A DNA stretch of 64,000 nt from Globodera rostochiensis (Eukaryota > Nematoda > Chromadorea > Rhabditida > Heteroderidae). The stretch covers positions 2,377,388 through 2,441,387 of the forward strand of contig JAEVLN010000009.1 of the NCBI GenBank assembly GCA_018350325.1, read 5' to 3'. Shown here one piece after another: positions 11,328 to 24,119 of this stretch. The translations under genes were made by a program, and so were the position numbers. Every line of letters starts with the position of its first letter. The stretch's first letter is position 1. Below the pieces are notes generated by a model. That model was given only the letters and a program-made list of their open reading frames with translations. It was not told the DNA's origin and did not search any database.

Positions 11328-14264
11328 GGAATAACCGTAATAAAATTCTGCACTTCTATTATATGTATATTTCTGAAATTAGTAATATTATCATTGTTTT
11401 ACCCATTGATTAATTTCATATTGACAATTATTCTATTAACAATACCTTGTGATAAATGTAGTTTTTAAATTATTCTTTATTTATGTTATAGTTTCTTCAT
11501 AGATTACATATTTCGGATTTTTAAATAAGATAATGTTATATATTTTAAACAGAAAATAAAGAGGTAGAAATTTGCTAAGTCTTCTATCTATATAATTACG
11601 ATTAAATCAGTACAAAATATTACAATAATAAAATGTTTATCTCAATCAATCGTCTGTTTTATGTGTATCAATAAATAACATTTGAATGAGATTTTATGCC
11701 AAAAGAGTCAAACGTTTACAGACAATTAAAACTGGCAATTGCTTTTAAAATCCTTTTTACTATTAAAAAAATTCACAGCAATTAAAATATAAGTTTGCGG
11801 ACTTGAGATTGAATGTTAATTACATTTATGTTTACAAGAACAACAATATAATTGTGTTTAAAACTGATAAAATAATTATTTATAATGAAATAAAATTAAA
11901 CTGTGCAGCCAGCATAAATAATGGCTAACTAAGATAAACCGACCAAAGAAGAAAATAGGTATAAAAATATATGATCTCATTAATAAATATTCATAAATAG
12001 TTTTTTTCTTAATAAAAAAATTGTAAAATTTCAAAGAAAAAATGCTAAAAAATTAACAAATAAAATGTCAACTCCATACCGTTTGAAAAATAAACAAAGA
12101 ATTTTGACTTTCAATTTATAAGCATCAATAAAACCAAATAATCTATTACATATGAAATGGTGGTGATGAAAATAATTTAAATATATTGTTTTATAAAATA
12201 AGATGAATAAATTTAGGTAGTATGTTAAAGCGTATGCCATTTTGTATTTTGTTAAATGATTTAGACGCGACAAAACAATTATCAAAAAATAAATAAATAA
12301 ATACAAATTTATAAAAATACCACAGCTTATAAAAAATTATAAATAATTTTTAAATTTTTAACAAAATCGCATGTTTGATTGGTTTTTGTTATTGCAAAAA
12401 CTCAAAATTTTGCTTACGATAAACTTAATTAATCGTTTTTTAATTAAAAAACAATAAAGTTAAAATATATGCAAATATGATTGAATAAATGAATGATGGA
12501 ACAAGTAAAAAACAATAATGTTTTCGAAACGCGTGATAATAAATAATTCATTAAAGGTTGTAAAAGTTTTATTGGAAATAAAATATATATAATCTTAAGA
12601 AAAAATTTAACTCAAGATTTTTAACACAATAATGATCCCTTTTCTTCAAACACTCTTTCATTCAAACAGCTCGTAAATTTTTACTAAAAATTGGAAGTTG
12701 CAAAATGACTTTGCAATAATTTGAAATGAAATGTTAATATTATCTATAATTAAATATTAATAAAATTTTGTTAGTAATTGGACATACTATCTAAAATTCA
12801 AAACACAAAAATATTATATTTAAAATTCCAAAAAATTATCATAAAAGAATTTACACAAAAAATGTACCTCGAATAATTTTAATTTATTATTCAAAGACGA
12901 TATAAAAATAATAAAAAATGTTGTATATGTAAAGATATTATTAGTTTACATTAAAAGCATTGTAAAAATTATTTTTAAATGCAAAAAGCATTACTATACA
13001 TTTAAAATAAATACTTAAAAATGTCAATGCTTGGGGAAAAATTTATAAAATACATCAAAATCTAATTAAAATAGTTAGTTTGAAAAATTAAAACGTTGCG
13101 CCAATAAATAAAAATAACATTATTAAATCTGAGAACTGACTGAAATTAAAAACATCATGAATAAGGTTTACATTTAAATGAAAATTACTGACGAAAAATA
13201 AAAGTTCAATTAAACTTTTCGCCATTTAAATGAAGCCCTGAATATCATATTGCAAAATTTAAACACTTGAGGTTGAGACGAAAATTTGAGGTAACGAACA
13301 ATCGAACCGAGGACTTTGAGGTTGAGGGGAAAAGCTAGGAAACATATACTTAAAACATTTTAATTAATATAAATCGATTAAAATACCATAAAAATGAAAA
13401 AAACCCTTCAAAGTTTCAATAATATTAAAAGATTAAAATGGTTGAATAAATAAATTACTACCAATTATAAAGATCCAATATGCAAAAAACAGTTAACGCT
13501 CGAGCAACCTTCCGGGAAAGCCCGAAAATTTTAAATTTTTGGCAAAAAATTATAAAATTAAAACAATTACATAAATAAATCTTGGATTTAATTCTCTGTA
13601 TTTGTACTGTTCTACGCCTCTGTAGCTTTAGATAGTTTTACAAATTATTATCAAGTCTTCGTATGAACAGGCATTTCACCAATTCCAACCGAGGAACAGC
13701 TTCTACCCGAGGGCGGTGGCGGTTACGTCATTGCTCGTTTGATTCCAATCGAGGGGCAGTTAAAGAATAATCAAATAAAGTTAAACTAAAAAATAACACT
13801 TAATATAATAATAATATTTATTATAAATTTATTCTTTATTTAACTTGAAAAACATTAATAAATAAAAATTGAAGTAGTGAAGTGACCTTTTTTTATTATT
13901 ATGAATCAAATAAACTTCAACTTAATTATGAGCAAACTAAATATTAAATAAAACATGGATTAAACGAATAGTAAAAGGCAAATAACTTAAAATTGTTAAT
14001 TTAAATGAAAATTACATTGAAATAAAGAATAAATTCAAAACAAAGACAACGATAAATAAAATTTTGCAAACCCAAGCTATTTAAAATTTAAAATATATCA
14101 TATTTAATCTTTAAAATATCTAAAAATAAAAGCCATTAGGAATAATCAACGTAAATGCAATGACAAAAACAACAATTAAAACATTAAATTCTTGACAAAG
14201 AGGCAAACGAAATTGATTTGGAGCGTCCCATTTTATAACAATGCACATATTATGAGGATGCGTA
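11328..14264. other. A-rich spacer block
   Basis: A-rich apart from a short T-rich part near 11340-11560. A GC islet at 13660-13790 holds an open frame listed separately, and a small one lies at 13495-13540. An open frame on the minus strand at 12031-12306 is hydrophobic and simple in composition and I take it as chance. Nothing else is recognisable. Confidence 0.4.
13667..13789 (+). other. Exon-like islet, 40 codons, unknown
   Basis: This is an open frame on the A-rich + strand in a GC-rich islet. It contains two related halves, IPTEEQLLPEGGGG and IPIEGQLK. A possible splice acceptor (AACAG) lies at its start, and no start codon precedes it. The reverse strand also shows a repeated CCTCGrTTGGAAT word, so the islet may instead be a small tandem repeat rather than coding DNA. 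Confidence 0.25.
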
Positions 14265-14891
14265 CCGTATTTTTCCTATTAGTAACCCATGGGTTACTAA
14301 TGTTCAAACCCCCTCGAGGGGGGGTTACAACTAAAGATCGACATTTCCTCTGAAATTTTTGTATTTAAATTTTTTATAAAATTTTCCAAAACATGTGAAA
14401 AATAGTTCCTTTTCTATTCCGAGAAAAAAAAATGACGAATTTTAAAGATTTATACGCAAAATTTGACTGGATTTGGTTAGTTTTAGCCCATTTTTAAATC
14501 AATGTTTTGGCACTTTCTGGGTGTCAATATTTTAAGTCAATATTTCACGTTTTTTAGTCAATATAAATCTCGACCCTAATGATAAAAAGCACCATAACAG
14601 TATTTTATTTTAGCACAAAATTCATATCGACGACTTCCAATTTTTCGTCGATTGTAAAAATGCGACGTTTTTTTGAGATATCACGCTGTTGTACTACCTC
14701 AGAATCTTACACTCATTTTTCTATTAGTAAACAGCAAAATTTAACGTAGGTAAATGGTATGGCAAAAAATAGAAAATATGTTGGGACTTAGGTAAGTAAA
14801 TAATTTTAAAAGTTACGCCTTGGGAGAGGGGGGGGGTCCAATTAGAGAGGGGTTTCAAATGGAGAGTGGGTTACTAATAGGAAAAATACGG
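14265..14891. mobile_element. TA-flanked TIR element (CCGTAT family), copy 1
   Basis: A 627-bp element between two TA dinucleotides (14263-64 and 14892-93). The terminal inverted repeats are perfect for at least 24 bases and begin CCGTATTTTTCCTATTAG. Directly inside the left end the TIR sequence turns back on itself (AGTAACCCATGGGTTACT), and a CCCCCTCGAGGGGG palindrome follows. G-rich runs lie near the right end. There is no transposase frame. TA duplication and TIRs fit a non-autonomous element moved by a Tc1/mariner-type enzyme. Bases 14540-14580 resemble the end of the hAT-like element at 21342. Confidence 0.85.
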
Positions 14892-15390
14892 TAACTCAAA
14901 AAAAAAAATTAGTTGTATCCTGAAACAATTTGGAAAATCAATCGGCCACATTTTTTTAAAAATATAATTAAACAAAACAATTTTTTTAAATTCTGAGCGT
15001 TTCCCTTTGTGACTTTTTCCGCAAGATTTTGTGTTTAAAATATTAATATAAAATTTATTTGTGTAAATGCGAGTTATCATTTTTTTTGCTTGCTTTGAGT
15101 TTTCTTTTATAAATAAAAATCAAATAAAATTAAAAAACTGTAAAAATTTGTGAAATTACACAACTTGAGCGCAGTTTCGTGGAAATTGTTCTTATAATAA
15201 ATTCAGCAATATAAATAACCCAAATATAAGTTGACCTAAGAAAACTTACACTTTCGAAATATGCTTAACTCATTAATAAAAAACAATTATTAAAGTGGGT
15301 AAACTGAGTATTTCAAAATTAAAAAATTTAAAGAATATTAATTATGTGTGCTAGAAAGCGACTGTTCTGTTGCTTATATTCACGATATTT
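14892..15390. other. A-rich spacer
   Basis: AT-rich sequence with no feature I can support. The 68-codon minus-strand open frame at 14874-15080 begins inside the transposon end and is judged chance. Confidence 0.4.
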
Positions 15391-16028
15391 TATATTTTTA
15401 TATTATTTATATAATTTTTTTAATTAATGAGCCTTGGCTCGTGCAATGCCTTACTTTTGACTGTTCGATAAAACCAACGATGTTTTGACTAAAGATGCAA
15501 TCGGCGCTTTTTTGTTTGTTACGGTAAAATAAATAAAATAAACGCATTAAGTTTAAAGTAGAAAAATAAAAATTTATATTTTAAATTAATTCGGATACCT
15601 TATTAGGTTTTCAAGAAAACAACCCAACTGCTATAAGTAATTAATAAAATGTTAAAAGAACAATTATAAAAAAAGTAGGGACTGCATTTCCAGCTTGCAC
15701 CAAATGTTTAGTTTTTGCATTTTCTGTAGTTTAATTTGACCTCTTCACAACCGAATGTGCCATGAATGTTTGATGATTAATAATATTTAGTGAACTAAAA
15801 GCAAGATATATTTGGGTACTAGAAAAAATTCTAATTTATGTTAACATAATAATGGCTCCTTTTTACTAACGACAAAATTGTAATAAAATTAATATAAGTT
15901 AAAGCAAATAATATATGCGTCTTCCATTTTTAAACTTTCTTAAATAGATTGGAATATAAATTAATAATGTTATTCAGCACTAATCATATTATAAGCAACC
16001 AATTAGCTTCATTAAAGTGATTTGAAAC

Positions 16029-16156
16029 GTGCGCTCGCACTCCGTACATTTAACTAGAGCAGCTGGCTCCGCATCAAATTCCTCCGACGCCATTGTAGCA
16101 TCTGACTCCGAATTCATTTCAAACAATAACGCTTCCAAAGATTGTACGCATCGTTC
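16029..16156 (-). other. Possible exon with start of a C2H2 zinc finger
   Basis: The minus strand is open for 128 bases between an AG (16157-16158) and a GT (16027-16028), the limits of an exon. It reads an acidic stretch including EMNSESDATMASEEF and ends KCTECERT, the C-x2-C opening of a C2H2 zinc finger; the His half would have to come from a following exon, which I do not see. Hydrophilic acidic sequence before a zinc finger is usual in transcription factors. Without the second half this remains tentative and may be a gene remnant. Confidence 0.3.
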
Positions 16157-17663
16157 CTTTTTTTTGTATGCATGGACCCATTGAATTTAGCTCAAATCAC
16201 ATTACATGAATTATTTAAATTAATTATTTTTAACAATTCGTTAAGGATGTTTAAATATTACCTTTTTAAATGAAAACGAAAAATTAATTATTATATTAAC
16301 AAACTATAAATTGTTTATTTTAATATTTTGTGAATTGTATTTATTTTATTTCGAAAAAATACATGAAATTTTATTGCTGATTAAATAAAAAATAATTCAA
16401 GATTAGTTTAATAACTAAAAATATTCTTCAAAGAAGGAGGTAGCGCCATACCTGCAGGAACAGAAAAAGCCAACTTATTTTTTCACTTATAATTATAAGA
16501 TAATGACCGTCTTTTAATAATTTTCTTTATTAACAAATTCAAGTTATAAATTGTGATTGATCGATCTTTTCAATTATTTCATTTAAAATGATGTTTGATA
16601 GTTCCACGATCCCTTCCGCAGTTTCGACAACGGGTAATGGGAATTTGTTTTAGGTTTTATTTTATAAAATAATGTTACTTTAATTATGTGGTTTGGGTTT
16701 TAGCGCCACCAGTCGTCAATAATAAACGTCATTAACTATATTTTTAGCTTTTATTAAAAAATCATTTTTTGTTACGTTTTCAGTATAAAACTGGCTTTTA
16801 TAGCTTTTTTACATATTACCTAATTTCTTTTAATTTGTGAAATGTTAATAATACATCAATAAAATATGCATACTTTGGTAACTTTAATTATAAACCGCAA
16901 TAGCTTGGTTGTAAGAGCTTTGAATATTTGACTTCAGGAGTTTTTTTGCGATTTAATTTGTGAAGAATAATTATAATATTTTAAACAGGCTTCTGGCTAT
17001 AAATTAAAATGTTGCTTTGAAATCAGCAAAAAATAGTTTAAGATGTTTGAATTATAAAAGATTTTATTACTTTTTGCTTCTTGTTAATTTTTTCCATTTT
17101 GTTAATCATTGCTACGATTGATAAATTATGTAATTTATTTATCTTTGATTATATTGTTTATAATTCATTTTTATAAAACATTATTAATATCATTTCTAAT
17201 GTTATTTCTTCTACTGTTGTCGTTCGAGGTGCGAACACCCTAAAACCATCATTTTGTTGTAATTGCTTTAATTTGAACTAAAAATTTAAGATTTAACAAT
17301 ATATTTTTAAATTGGTGAGTCTTGTACGAAGGGTTGTTTTTCCATGAGTCCCGGGTTTAATTTATTTTTAATCTAAATTCAAATTTTTTAATTGATACCA
17401 TGAATTAGCTTACTTTTAGTAATATCTTGTGCATTTCCATTTTGTCCCTTTGCATTTTTTTTTGCTTGATTTAGGGTTTGTTTTATTAATTAAAAATCAC
17501 AACAAAAAAAATATTTCATAATTATTTAAGTTTATGATATAAACTTTATTTTAAAATGTAGAAACAATAAATTTGATATTTCGGTAGAGAGGAGTTCCAT
17601 CAGGCTTTTATTATTTTTAATTATATCATCTTTTTCAGATGATAAATGTTTTTGTAGGTATAC

Positions 17664-17724
17664 CGTATTGTCTGTCAATTAATGCAGACTGTGCGATCGC
17701 CGTTAAGGTCCGCCATACGGCACG
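17664..17724 (-). other. Possible 61-nt exon, unknown
   Basis: A minus-strand islet bounded by AAAAG on its 5' side and GTATAC on its 3' side, reading ALIDRQYG at its end and open through both edges. The + strand is also open here, so the call is weak. I do not recognise the peptide. Confidence 0.2.
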
Positions 17725-17810
17725 CTTTTATATTTTAATAATTCTTTTAATTGATTTCCAAGGTATCCAATCTTTGTAACACATTTTTATTTTTATGTAA
17801 CTTTTTATCT

Positions 17811-18540
17811 AATCGCAATAAAGAGAATGGGTGGTGGGATGGGTCAGATCGGATAAAGGATAAAACTACAAAAATAATTTAAAGAAAATATTTTAAAAAA
17901 CAATTATTTTCATACTACAAATTTCAACTTTTGGTATTCGATAAAATTCTGTTCAAAGTTTAACTTGAAGCATTCGGAATGGCATACATTAAAATAAAAT
18001 ATATAGTCACTGTACACCAATATCAATAATGCGAATAAATATGTAAAAATTCTTTAAGTGATAGCAAAGCAAAATGGCGGGCGTCGGGATTTCCAATAAT
18101 TCAACATAATCTCAAATGTAATTTAACCCAATAATAAATCTAAAAATTTTGTTGAGATTAAATATAAAAATATTTGATTAAAAACTAAATATAAATTAAT
18201 AATACTATTATTGTTTATGCATTTTAAATTATTTTATAAACTTTCCTTAAAAACGAGCGAGCAACGCAGCACAGAGCTCATCGACAATTTTCCGCACGCT
18301 TCGATTTAAAATGAAATATCATTATTAAAAAAAACTCTAACATTAGAAAAAGCAATTTTTTCACAAAAGCAAACAAATTTTTATATAAGGATATGGAAGG
18401 AAAGAAATACAAATGTTATAAAGAAATTTATTAAATAAAAAATGAACTAATAATGAAATGATTTTTGATTAAATATTACTGGAAATTATTTTGAAAGTGT
18501 TTTTCCAGTAACCCATAAATTTTGTAAACAAAAATTTTTT
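17811..18540. other. A-rich spacer block
   Basis: A-rich. An islet at 18250-18310 is open on the + strand, reading KTSEQRSTELIDNFPHASI then a stop, like the end of a protein but unrecognised. The rest is plain AT-rich DNA. Confidence 0.35.
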
Positions 18541-19190
18541 CCATATTATAATGTATTTATATGATTTAAAAGTTAATCTACAAATTGGTTTAAAAATATA
18601 TTTATGGTTAGGTTTGCAAATAGTCTAATTTGCATAAAAAATACAACATTTTACAATAAATATTTTTAGATGTTGTTTTTATTTGGGTAGAACATTATTA
18701 ATATTTAGCCATTTGGGAAAATATGTTAGGAATTAATTATTGAAGGGTTTGAAGAAATTTAGTGAATTACACAGCTCACATGCATTTTTTATAGTTATTT
18801 TCCCATGACGAAACTTTAAAATGTGTATATAAATTATTATTTTTAATTTTTGATATTTTATTATATTAAGTAAAGATTATAATTTTATGTTGTAATGGCC
18901 ATTGCGCTGAACTCGTATTGCTTGCATTTATGCATACAAATATTTATTCGTTATTATTATCATAAGTTTAACAGATTTGTTTTTTTAATAAATAAATATT
19001 TTGTTTGTTAATCAATTAATTTTTTGTTAAACAAATTGTCAACTTATCATATACCAAAGTCAACATAAATTATATCATTAATTTTTAATTGTTTCACTTT
19101 TTTAAGTACATTTTACATTTAATCATTATTTTAACAGATGTTCACGCTCCGCATACATCGTAAACATGCAAGTAAGTTTTTTTAAAATTT
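18541..19190 (+). repeat. Dispersed repeat R1, copy B (second half)
   Basis: It matches 5600-6080 and 45960-46770 in direct orientation. At its end, bases 19138-19171 form a short islet that recurs, altered, at 46715-46755. On the minus strand the two copies keep a shared frame M-(Y/C)-AERE. Confidence 0.75.
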
Positions 19191-20000
19191 TTTATTTCAT
19201 GATAAATTTATAAAGTTCTCGATAAGAATTACATTTAAAATTCCCGCTGGAATTGCATAATATAAAGAATTGCACTAACAATGAATTGCTTAAGAAATTT
19301 AATAAAATATAGAAGAATTTGTGTTGATTCAACAAAACATAACAGATTCTATCTTTCTAAAAGAACAAATTATTAAATAAAAAAGTATAAAACTGCTATA
19401 TATCAATTAAAGTCATTAAAAATTATTTGGTATTTAAATGCGCCCTTTGGGCTTCTCATCTAGTTCAACTTACAAATTTATATTACAAGTAATTTGGCAG
19501 TTTTAAGATTTAACTAAACTTCCATCGATTTTAAAATATATTTAACAATTTTTGTATAAATAACAATATATATTTTGTAACATTTTAAATAAATTTGATT
19601 TATGATACACAAATGCCTATTTCAATTAATTAATTAATTTTTGCAATTTAATATTTAGTTCTAGTCTATAATTATTTTTACATTAGAATACTTTTCTATA
19701 AGTCTATACTGTAACTAACTTTCTCTCTCGGAGTAAATAAATTTCAATTTCACAATGATAATTTGTATGTTTCTAATATCATGTTTTATGATAGGTAAAA
19801 CGTACGCAAGATTTTAGTTTCGTTTATTCGTATAAGTTATTTGTCAATTTTTACAAAAAAAAACATAAAATAGTTAGCAATGCTTGCTTTTTGGCAAAAA
19901 TATTAATTAAACTATTTATTAAAACAATTTTAGTTTAGGTTTTTAATATGATTTATTATTTTAAGATATACGTATAAAAGCTGCTATCTAAAATACGATC
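19191..20000. other. AT-rich spacer
   Basis: Mixed A- and T-rich sequence with no gene or repeat that I can support, apart from a small GC patch (GCGCCCTTTGGGC) at 19441. Confidence 0.4.
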
Positions 20001-21333
20001 ATTTTATATTCGAACATACATAAAGATTTGGAACAATTTTGTACGCAATGGAGGCTGACCCGAAATACAACTGTCACTCGTTGGAAATAATAAATTCAAA
20101 TTTTAAATATATTAAAATGAAAAATTACAAACACATATTAAAACAAAATTTTAAATTATCTCAAGGAAGACATCAACAAAATTGATAGTTTGTCAACAGC
20201 ATGGAGTCGCAGACCCGTTCAATGCTCGCTAAAAACATAAAAAATCAAAAAATAAAAACAAAATTTTTAGAATAAACTGAAAACGTAAGCCAAAGAGCTA
20301 TTGCTTTAACAAATCCAACAGATTCTACGACATAACATAAATTAACAAAGATCATTAATATATTTTATGAAATTTTCATAAATTAACCCTTTTCTTAATA
20401 AATACGCTAGACAACAAAAAATATTATTTAAAATACATAGTAATTATTTAAATACATATTTTGGCTTATAATAAAATTGAGCGGCAAACATAAAACATTA
20501 AAAAATCGCTATATTATGACGTAGAATTAAAAAAGGACAAAATAATATAAAAATATAAATATTAAGCTTTATGAATAATTTTAAATATATTACGAAAACA
20601 AAATTTTTCATAAAAATAATATAATATGTCGTGGTCAAATTTGTGCGAAATGGTTAATAAATTGGTAAAAAATACTGGAGAATGATCAGAGCTGTAAAAT
20701 TCATTTTTAATTATTTACGAATTTTAAACTGGTATAGTCAGAAACTTTTTATCGTAATTTTATTTTTAAATTACTATTTCTCTTTATCTAATAAAACAAT
20801 TTTGTTACATCCCGACACTATCCTCGATTAAGGGTACCAATCTTAAAATTTTGAAACAGCAAATGATTTTTTATTAAGATTTTCAAAGTTAAACTTTTTA
20901 TGAGAGAATACTATTACTGACTTAATTTAAAAAATTCAATATTTTATAAACAAATATTGCAACTTGAGAACAAAACATTAAGTCGATAATATTAATCCAT
21001 ACCAAAATGAATTCCACGTTGGAATATCAGCACCGACAAAGTTGACAATTTACATTTATCAGATTGATCAAATGCTATGTACCAAGAGTGAAAAAAATAA
21101 AAATAATAAGATTTCAATTTTGTTTAAAACCCCTTTAAAATAAAAATAATCGTTAACCATATGGAGAAATCGCGCACTGAAAGATAAAAATTGTATTAAA
21201 ATTAATTTATATATGAACTATTCTTTTTATTTTCGTTTGAGTCAATGAATTAATTAAAAAAAGCATAAATATATTAGGGCAAATTTTATTTGCTTTTATT
21301 GTTTTGGCATTTTATATTAATTGAATTAAAGCA
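20001..21333. other. A-rich spacer block with islets
   Basis: A-rich. Islets at 20040-20090 (an ATG-initiated 45-codon frame starting MEADPKYNCHSLEI) and 20165-20240 (open frame reading SLSTAWSRRPVQCSLKT) are both on the + strand and unrecognised. Bases 20990-21110 are the inverted partner of 41870-41960. Confidence 0.35.
20990..21110 (+). repeat. Dispersed repeat R6, copy 1
   Basis: The reverse complement matches 41870-41960 across the words CATTTGATCAATCTGATAAA and GTTGATATTCCAA with several differences. An old inverted duplication. Confidence 0.55.
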
Positions 21334-21341
21334 CTAATGAA

Positions 21342-21604
21342 TAGAGCCGAGATTTATATTGACTAAAAACTGCGGAATATTGACTTAAAATATTAACCAA
21401 AAAACTCCATAATATTGATCAAAAACCCCAAAAAGTGCCAAAATATTGATTAAAAAATGTGCAAGAAAAGCCAAAATATTGATTTATATTGACTAAAAAG
21501 TCGCTCTAATTGTAAAATTTTTCAAAATGAATGCTATTTCCGGGCTTCTCACGTGATTCCCTATTCGCAAAAAAAAAGGTTAAAACCTGAAAATCTCGGC
21601 TCTA
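21342..21604. mobile_element. Short hAT-like TIR element (263 bp)
   Basis: The 14-bp terminal inverted repeats are perfect (TAGAGCCGAGATTT). An exact 8-bp target duplication CTAATGAA flanks it at 21334-21341 and 21605-21612. Eight-base duplications of the form nTnnnnAn and TIRs beginning TAG or CAG are typical of hAT transposons. There is no coding capacity. Inside, the word AATATTGA(T/C) recurs about seven times, mostly near the left side. Confidence 0.88.
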
Positions 21605-21900
21605 CTAATGAATATGGTCTTTAGTGCGAATATAGTTTTTAAATTTAACGAGATTCAAGCAATTACATGTTCGACATTTATAAATGTTTAATTCTTGTAC
21701 TGTTTTTCTCTTTAAATTAGCTGTTTCACATACAAGTTTTTCTATTTAAACATTAAAACATTCATCGTCTTCAAGCATAAAAATGGCCTTTAACTTTGTC
21801 TCTTTGAGATCGATTTTCAAACTTTGCCGTTTATGGGTTCGCTTATTTTTAAGAATTTATTTTAATAAATAATATTTATTCCGAAAGTTTTGCCATGGTT

Positions 21901-22029
21901 TTATTGGGTTTTCTCACTTTTCGGCATCACGCAAGCAATGGTAAGAACAGCACCAGCTGCGGCAAGATAGATGGCTGTTGAGCACCAACACATCTCGAAT
22001 TCACCACTAATTTGTGTTTGACCTGCCAT
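21901..22029 (-). CDS. Small ORF, 42-aa single-pass membrane peptide candidate
   Basis: An ATG-to-TAA frame on the A-rich (minus) strand in a GC-rich islet. It begins MAGQTQISGEFEMCWC, then has a hydrophobic helix-forming stretch AIYLAAAGAVLTIACVM and a charged tail KSEKTQ. This is the layout of a short single-pass membrane peptide. The ATG context (AAAG before ATGG) is good. The DNA upstream of the ATG recurs at 23310-23475, where the start MAGQT survives but the frame then ends, and inverted at 37270-37370 without the ATG. I know no homologue. A frame of this length in a GC-rich patch can arise by chance, but the hydrophobic pattern and conserved leader favour a gene or a recent remnant. 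Confidence 0.35.
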   Translation of the reverse strand: MAGQTQISGEFEMCWCSTAIYLAAAGAVLTIACVMPKSEKTQ

Positions 22030-22175
22030 CTTTCATTTATTATTTATTTATATTATAGAGTTATTTAGCTTGAATTTATGATTACGGTTTTTTTATTAAT
22101 AAGAAAGTTAAAAAAGTCTCTTTGTGAATTTTATGAAACAATCAATTTCTTCGATAGAAAAAAAATTTATTCATA
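22005..22175 (-). repeat. Dispersed repeat R4, copy 1 (leader of the 42-aa ORF)
   Basis: About 165 bp nearly repeated at 23310-23475 (direct) and in part at 37270-37370 (inverted). It contains the start codon region of the small ORF and an AT-rich stretch upstream of it (shared word TTATGAAACAATCAATTTC). Confidence 0.75.
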
Positions 22176-23309
22176 TTTTGATAAAATATTCCTCGTTATG
22201 ATACACATAAATTCAAATATGGGTAAATGGGTTAAGTTACAGTGCGTATGTATTTGCTATTTCGTGGTTTGCTTGAAACCTCAAATGTCTTCCCTATTCG
22301 CGCGCAAAGTCGATGACCCAGCCCCAGCATACATTTGGATGCCTTTTAATCAAAATTTATTTGTTATTTCGATTTACTGATTTAATTTTAAAAATTTTAT
22401 TTTTTGGGGTCTATGCAATTTAATTTTTTTTTGGTGGTATTAAATTGGCAAATTTTAAGCAGTTATATTTACTTAACATATTCTAAAAGATTTATATGGG
22501 GTATAAATGCGTAAAGTTAAGTAAGTCTATGCAAAATTGTTTTGAAATTATTTGTATTTGTTTTATCAAAAATCAGAAGTAATTGGTATTTGCTTTCAAC
22601 ATAGTTTTCACATAAAATATAGTAGTTTTATATATTTAAATGTTAATTTATTGTTTTGCTGAATTCAAATGGGTCAATTATTATTGTTGATTTACTGTAC
22701 TGAGCCGACAAAACAATGACCAAAAACTCCACCGAAAGCAAAATTGTGTAGAACTTGGAGTTATCCGGCGCACTGTAAAAAATTATTTTTTTATATTTCT
22801 AAATATTGATATTATAATTAAATATTAATGATCTAAACACTCTTGCTGCAATGTTTTAAAAATAATTTTAGTTGACTTGTATAAATTTGCACATCATTTA
22901 AGAGTTAAATTTAAGTGATTATATGGAAATTTCATAAAAAACAAAAAAGAATTTTGATTTTCTACTATAACAAAAATCATATAATTAAGAATTGCAAAAA
23001 AACATTTTAAAAGCTGCAGATAATAATTACTTTTGATAATTATTTTTGTGGTTTTGTAAGTTTCAATATGATTTTTTTCGATAGCATACAGATTATTTTT
23101 TTGTTACAAGAAAACACATCCAATTTAATTTAAAAAATGTTCTACGCTGTTTTGGCAATAATTTGCTATAGTTGAATTCAACATCGAAGCTGGAGGCAGA
23201 ACATCGTGTGCTGCAACAAATGAATGATTTAATTACAAAAATTCGTTAAATTCATTTAAAGAAAGCAAACGCCTTATAATTGAGAATCAAAAAAGTGACA
23301 AACTAATTC

Positions 23310-23475
23310 ATCACTAATTCTGTTTGACCTGCCATCTTTTATTTATTATTTATTTATATTATAGAGTCTAATTTTTTTAGCTTGAATTTATGATTTCGGT
23401 TTTTTTATTTGTAAGAAAGTTAAAAAAGTCTCGTTGTGAATTTTATGAAACAATCAATTTCTTCGATAGAAAAAT
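23310..23475 (-). repeat. Dispersed repeat R4, copy 2
   Basis: Direct copy of 22005-22175 about 1.3 kb away, with small indels. On the minus strand the start MAGQT is kept but a TAG follows after ten codons, so this copy of the small ORF is dead. Confidence 0.75.
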
Positions 23476-24119
23476 ATTTATACACAATAAAATAAATTAA
23501 ATGTTTTCGTCTTACAAACATTTCTAAGCCTTAAACGATATTTTGTTCGCCCAATTATCTCAACTTTCAATGAATCAGATGCTTTGCTTTCATGCTGGTA
23601 TAGATGCACCATTGCTTTGCAAAATTTCCTTATTTTGTTTTATGTAATTGATTTAAACAACTTTAAATATATCTTTTTGCTCAAAGATTTTGCGGTCTAT
23701 TTTTGGGTTAAAATTAAATTTGTTATGACTCAAAAATGTGTTTCGTATAACATTTGAATTATCATCGACTTAAAAAGTAGTTGTTTTTCTAACATATATT
23801 TCTTAAAATCATGGCACGTTCGAAATTATTCTGCTCTGTTTCAATAGTTTAATTAAATTTTACTTCATAATTATTCATCTATTATTTTTTAAACAACTTA
23901 AAGTTAAATGTTTAAGGTATTTAAGATTACACCAATAACTAATATTGAATTCATTAACAGGTTGATAAAAAAAGTGTTTGTTTTTTATCGTTACAAATAT
24001 TTGTATATCAATATATATAATTTAATCCATAAATGTTTAGAATTGTATTTTTTTAAATTAGTGGTTTTATTTTATTATTTTAATTTTATGTAATTTCAAT
24101 TTTTAATTGGAAATTTAGG

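Larger units (their letters stand above)
15391..17810. other. T-rich spacer block with two exon-like islets
   Basis: T-rich on the + strand. Two GC-richer islets (16029-16156 and 17664-17724) are listed separately. Smaller ones near 15440-15500, 16440, 16610-16640 and 17220-17250 show nothing definite. The remainder is AT-rich. Confidence 0.4.
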
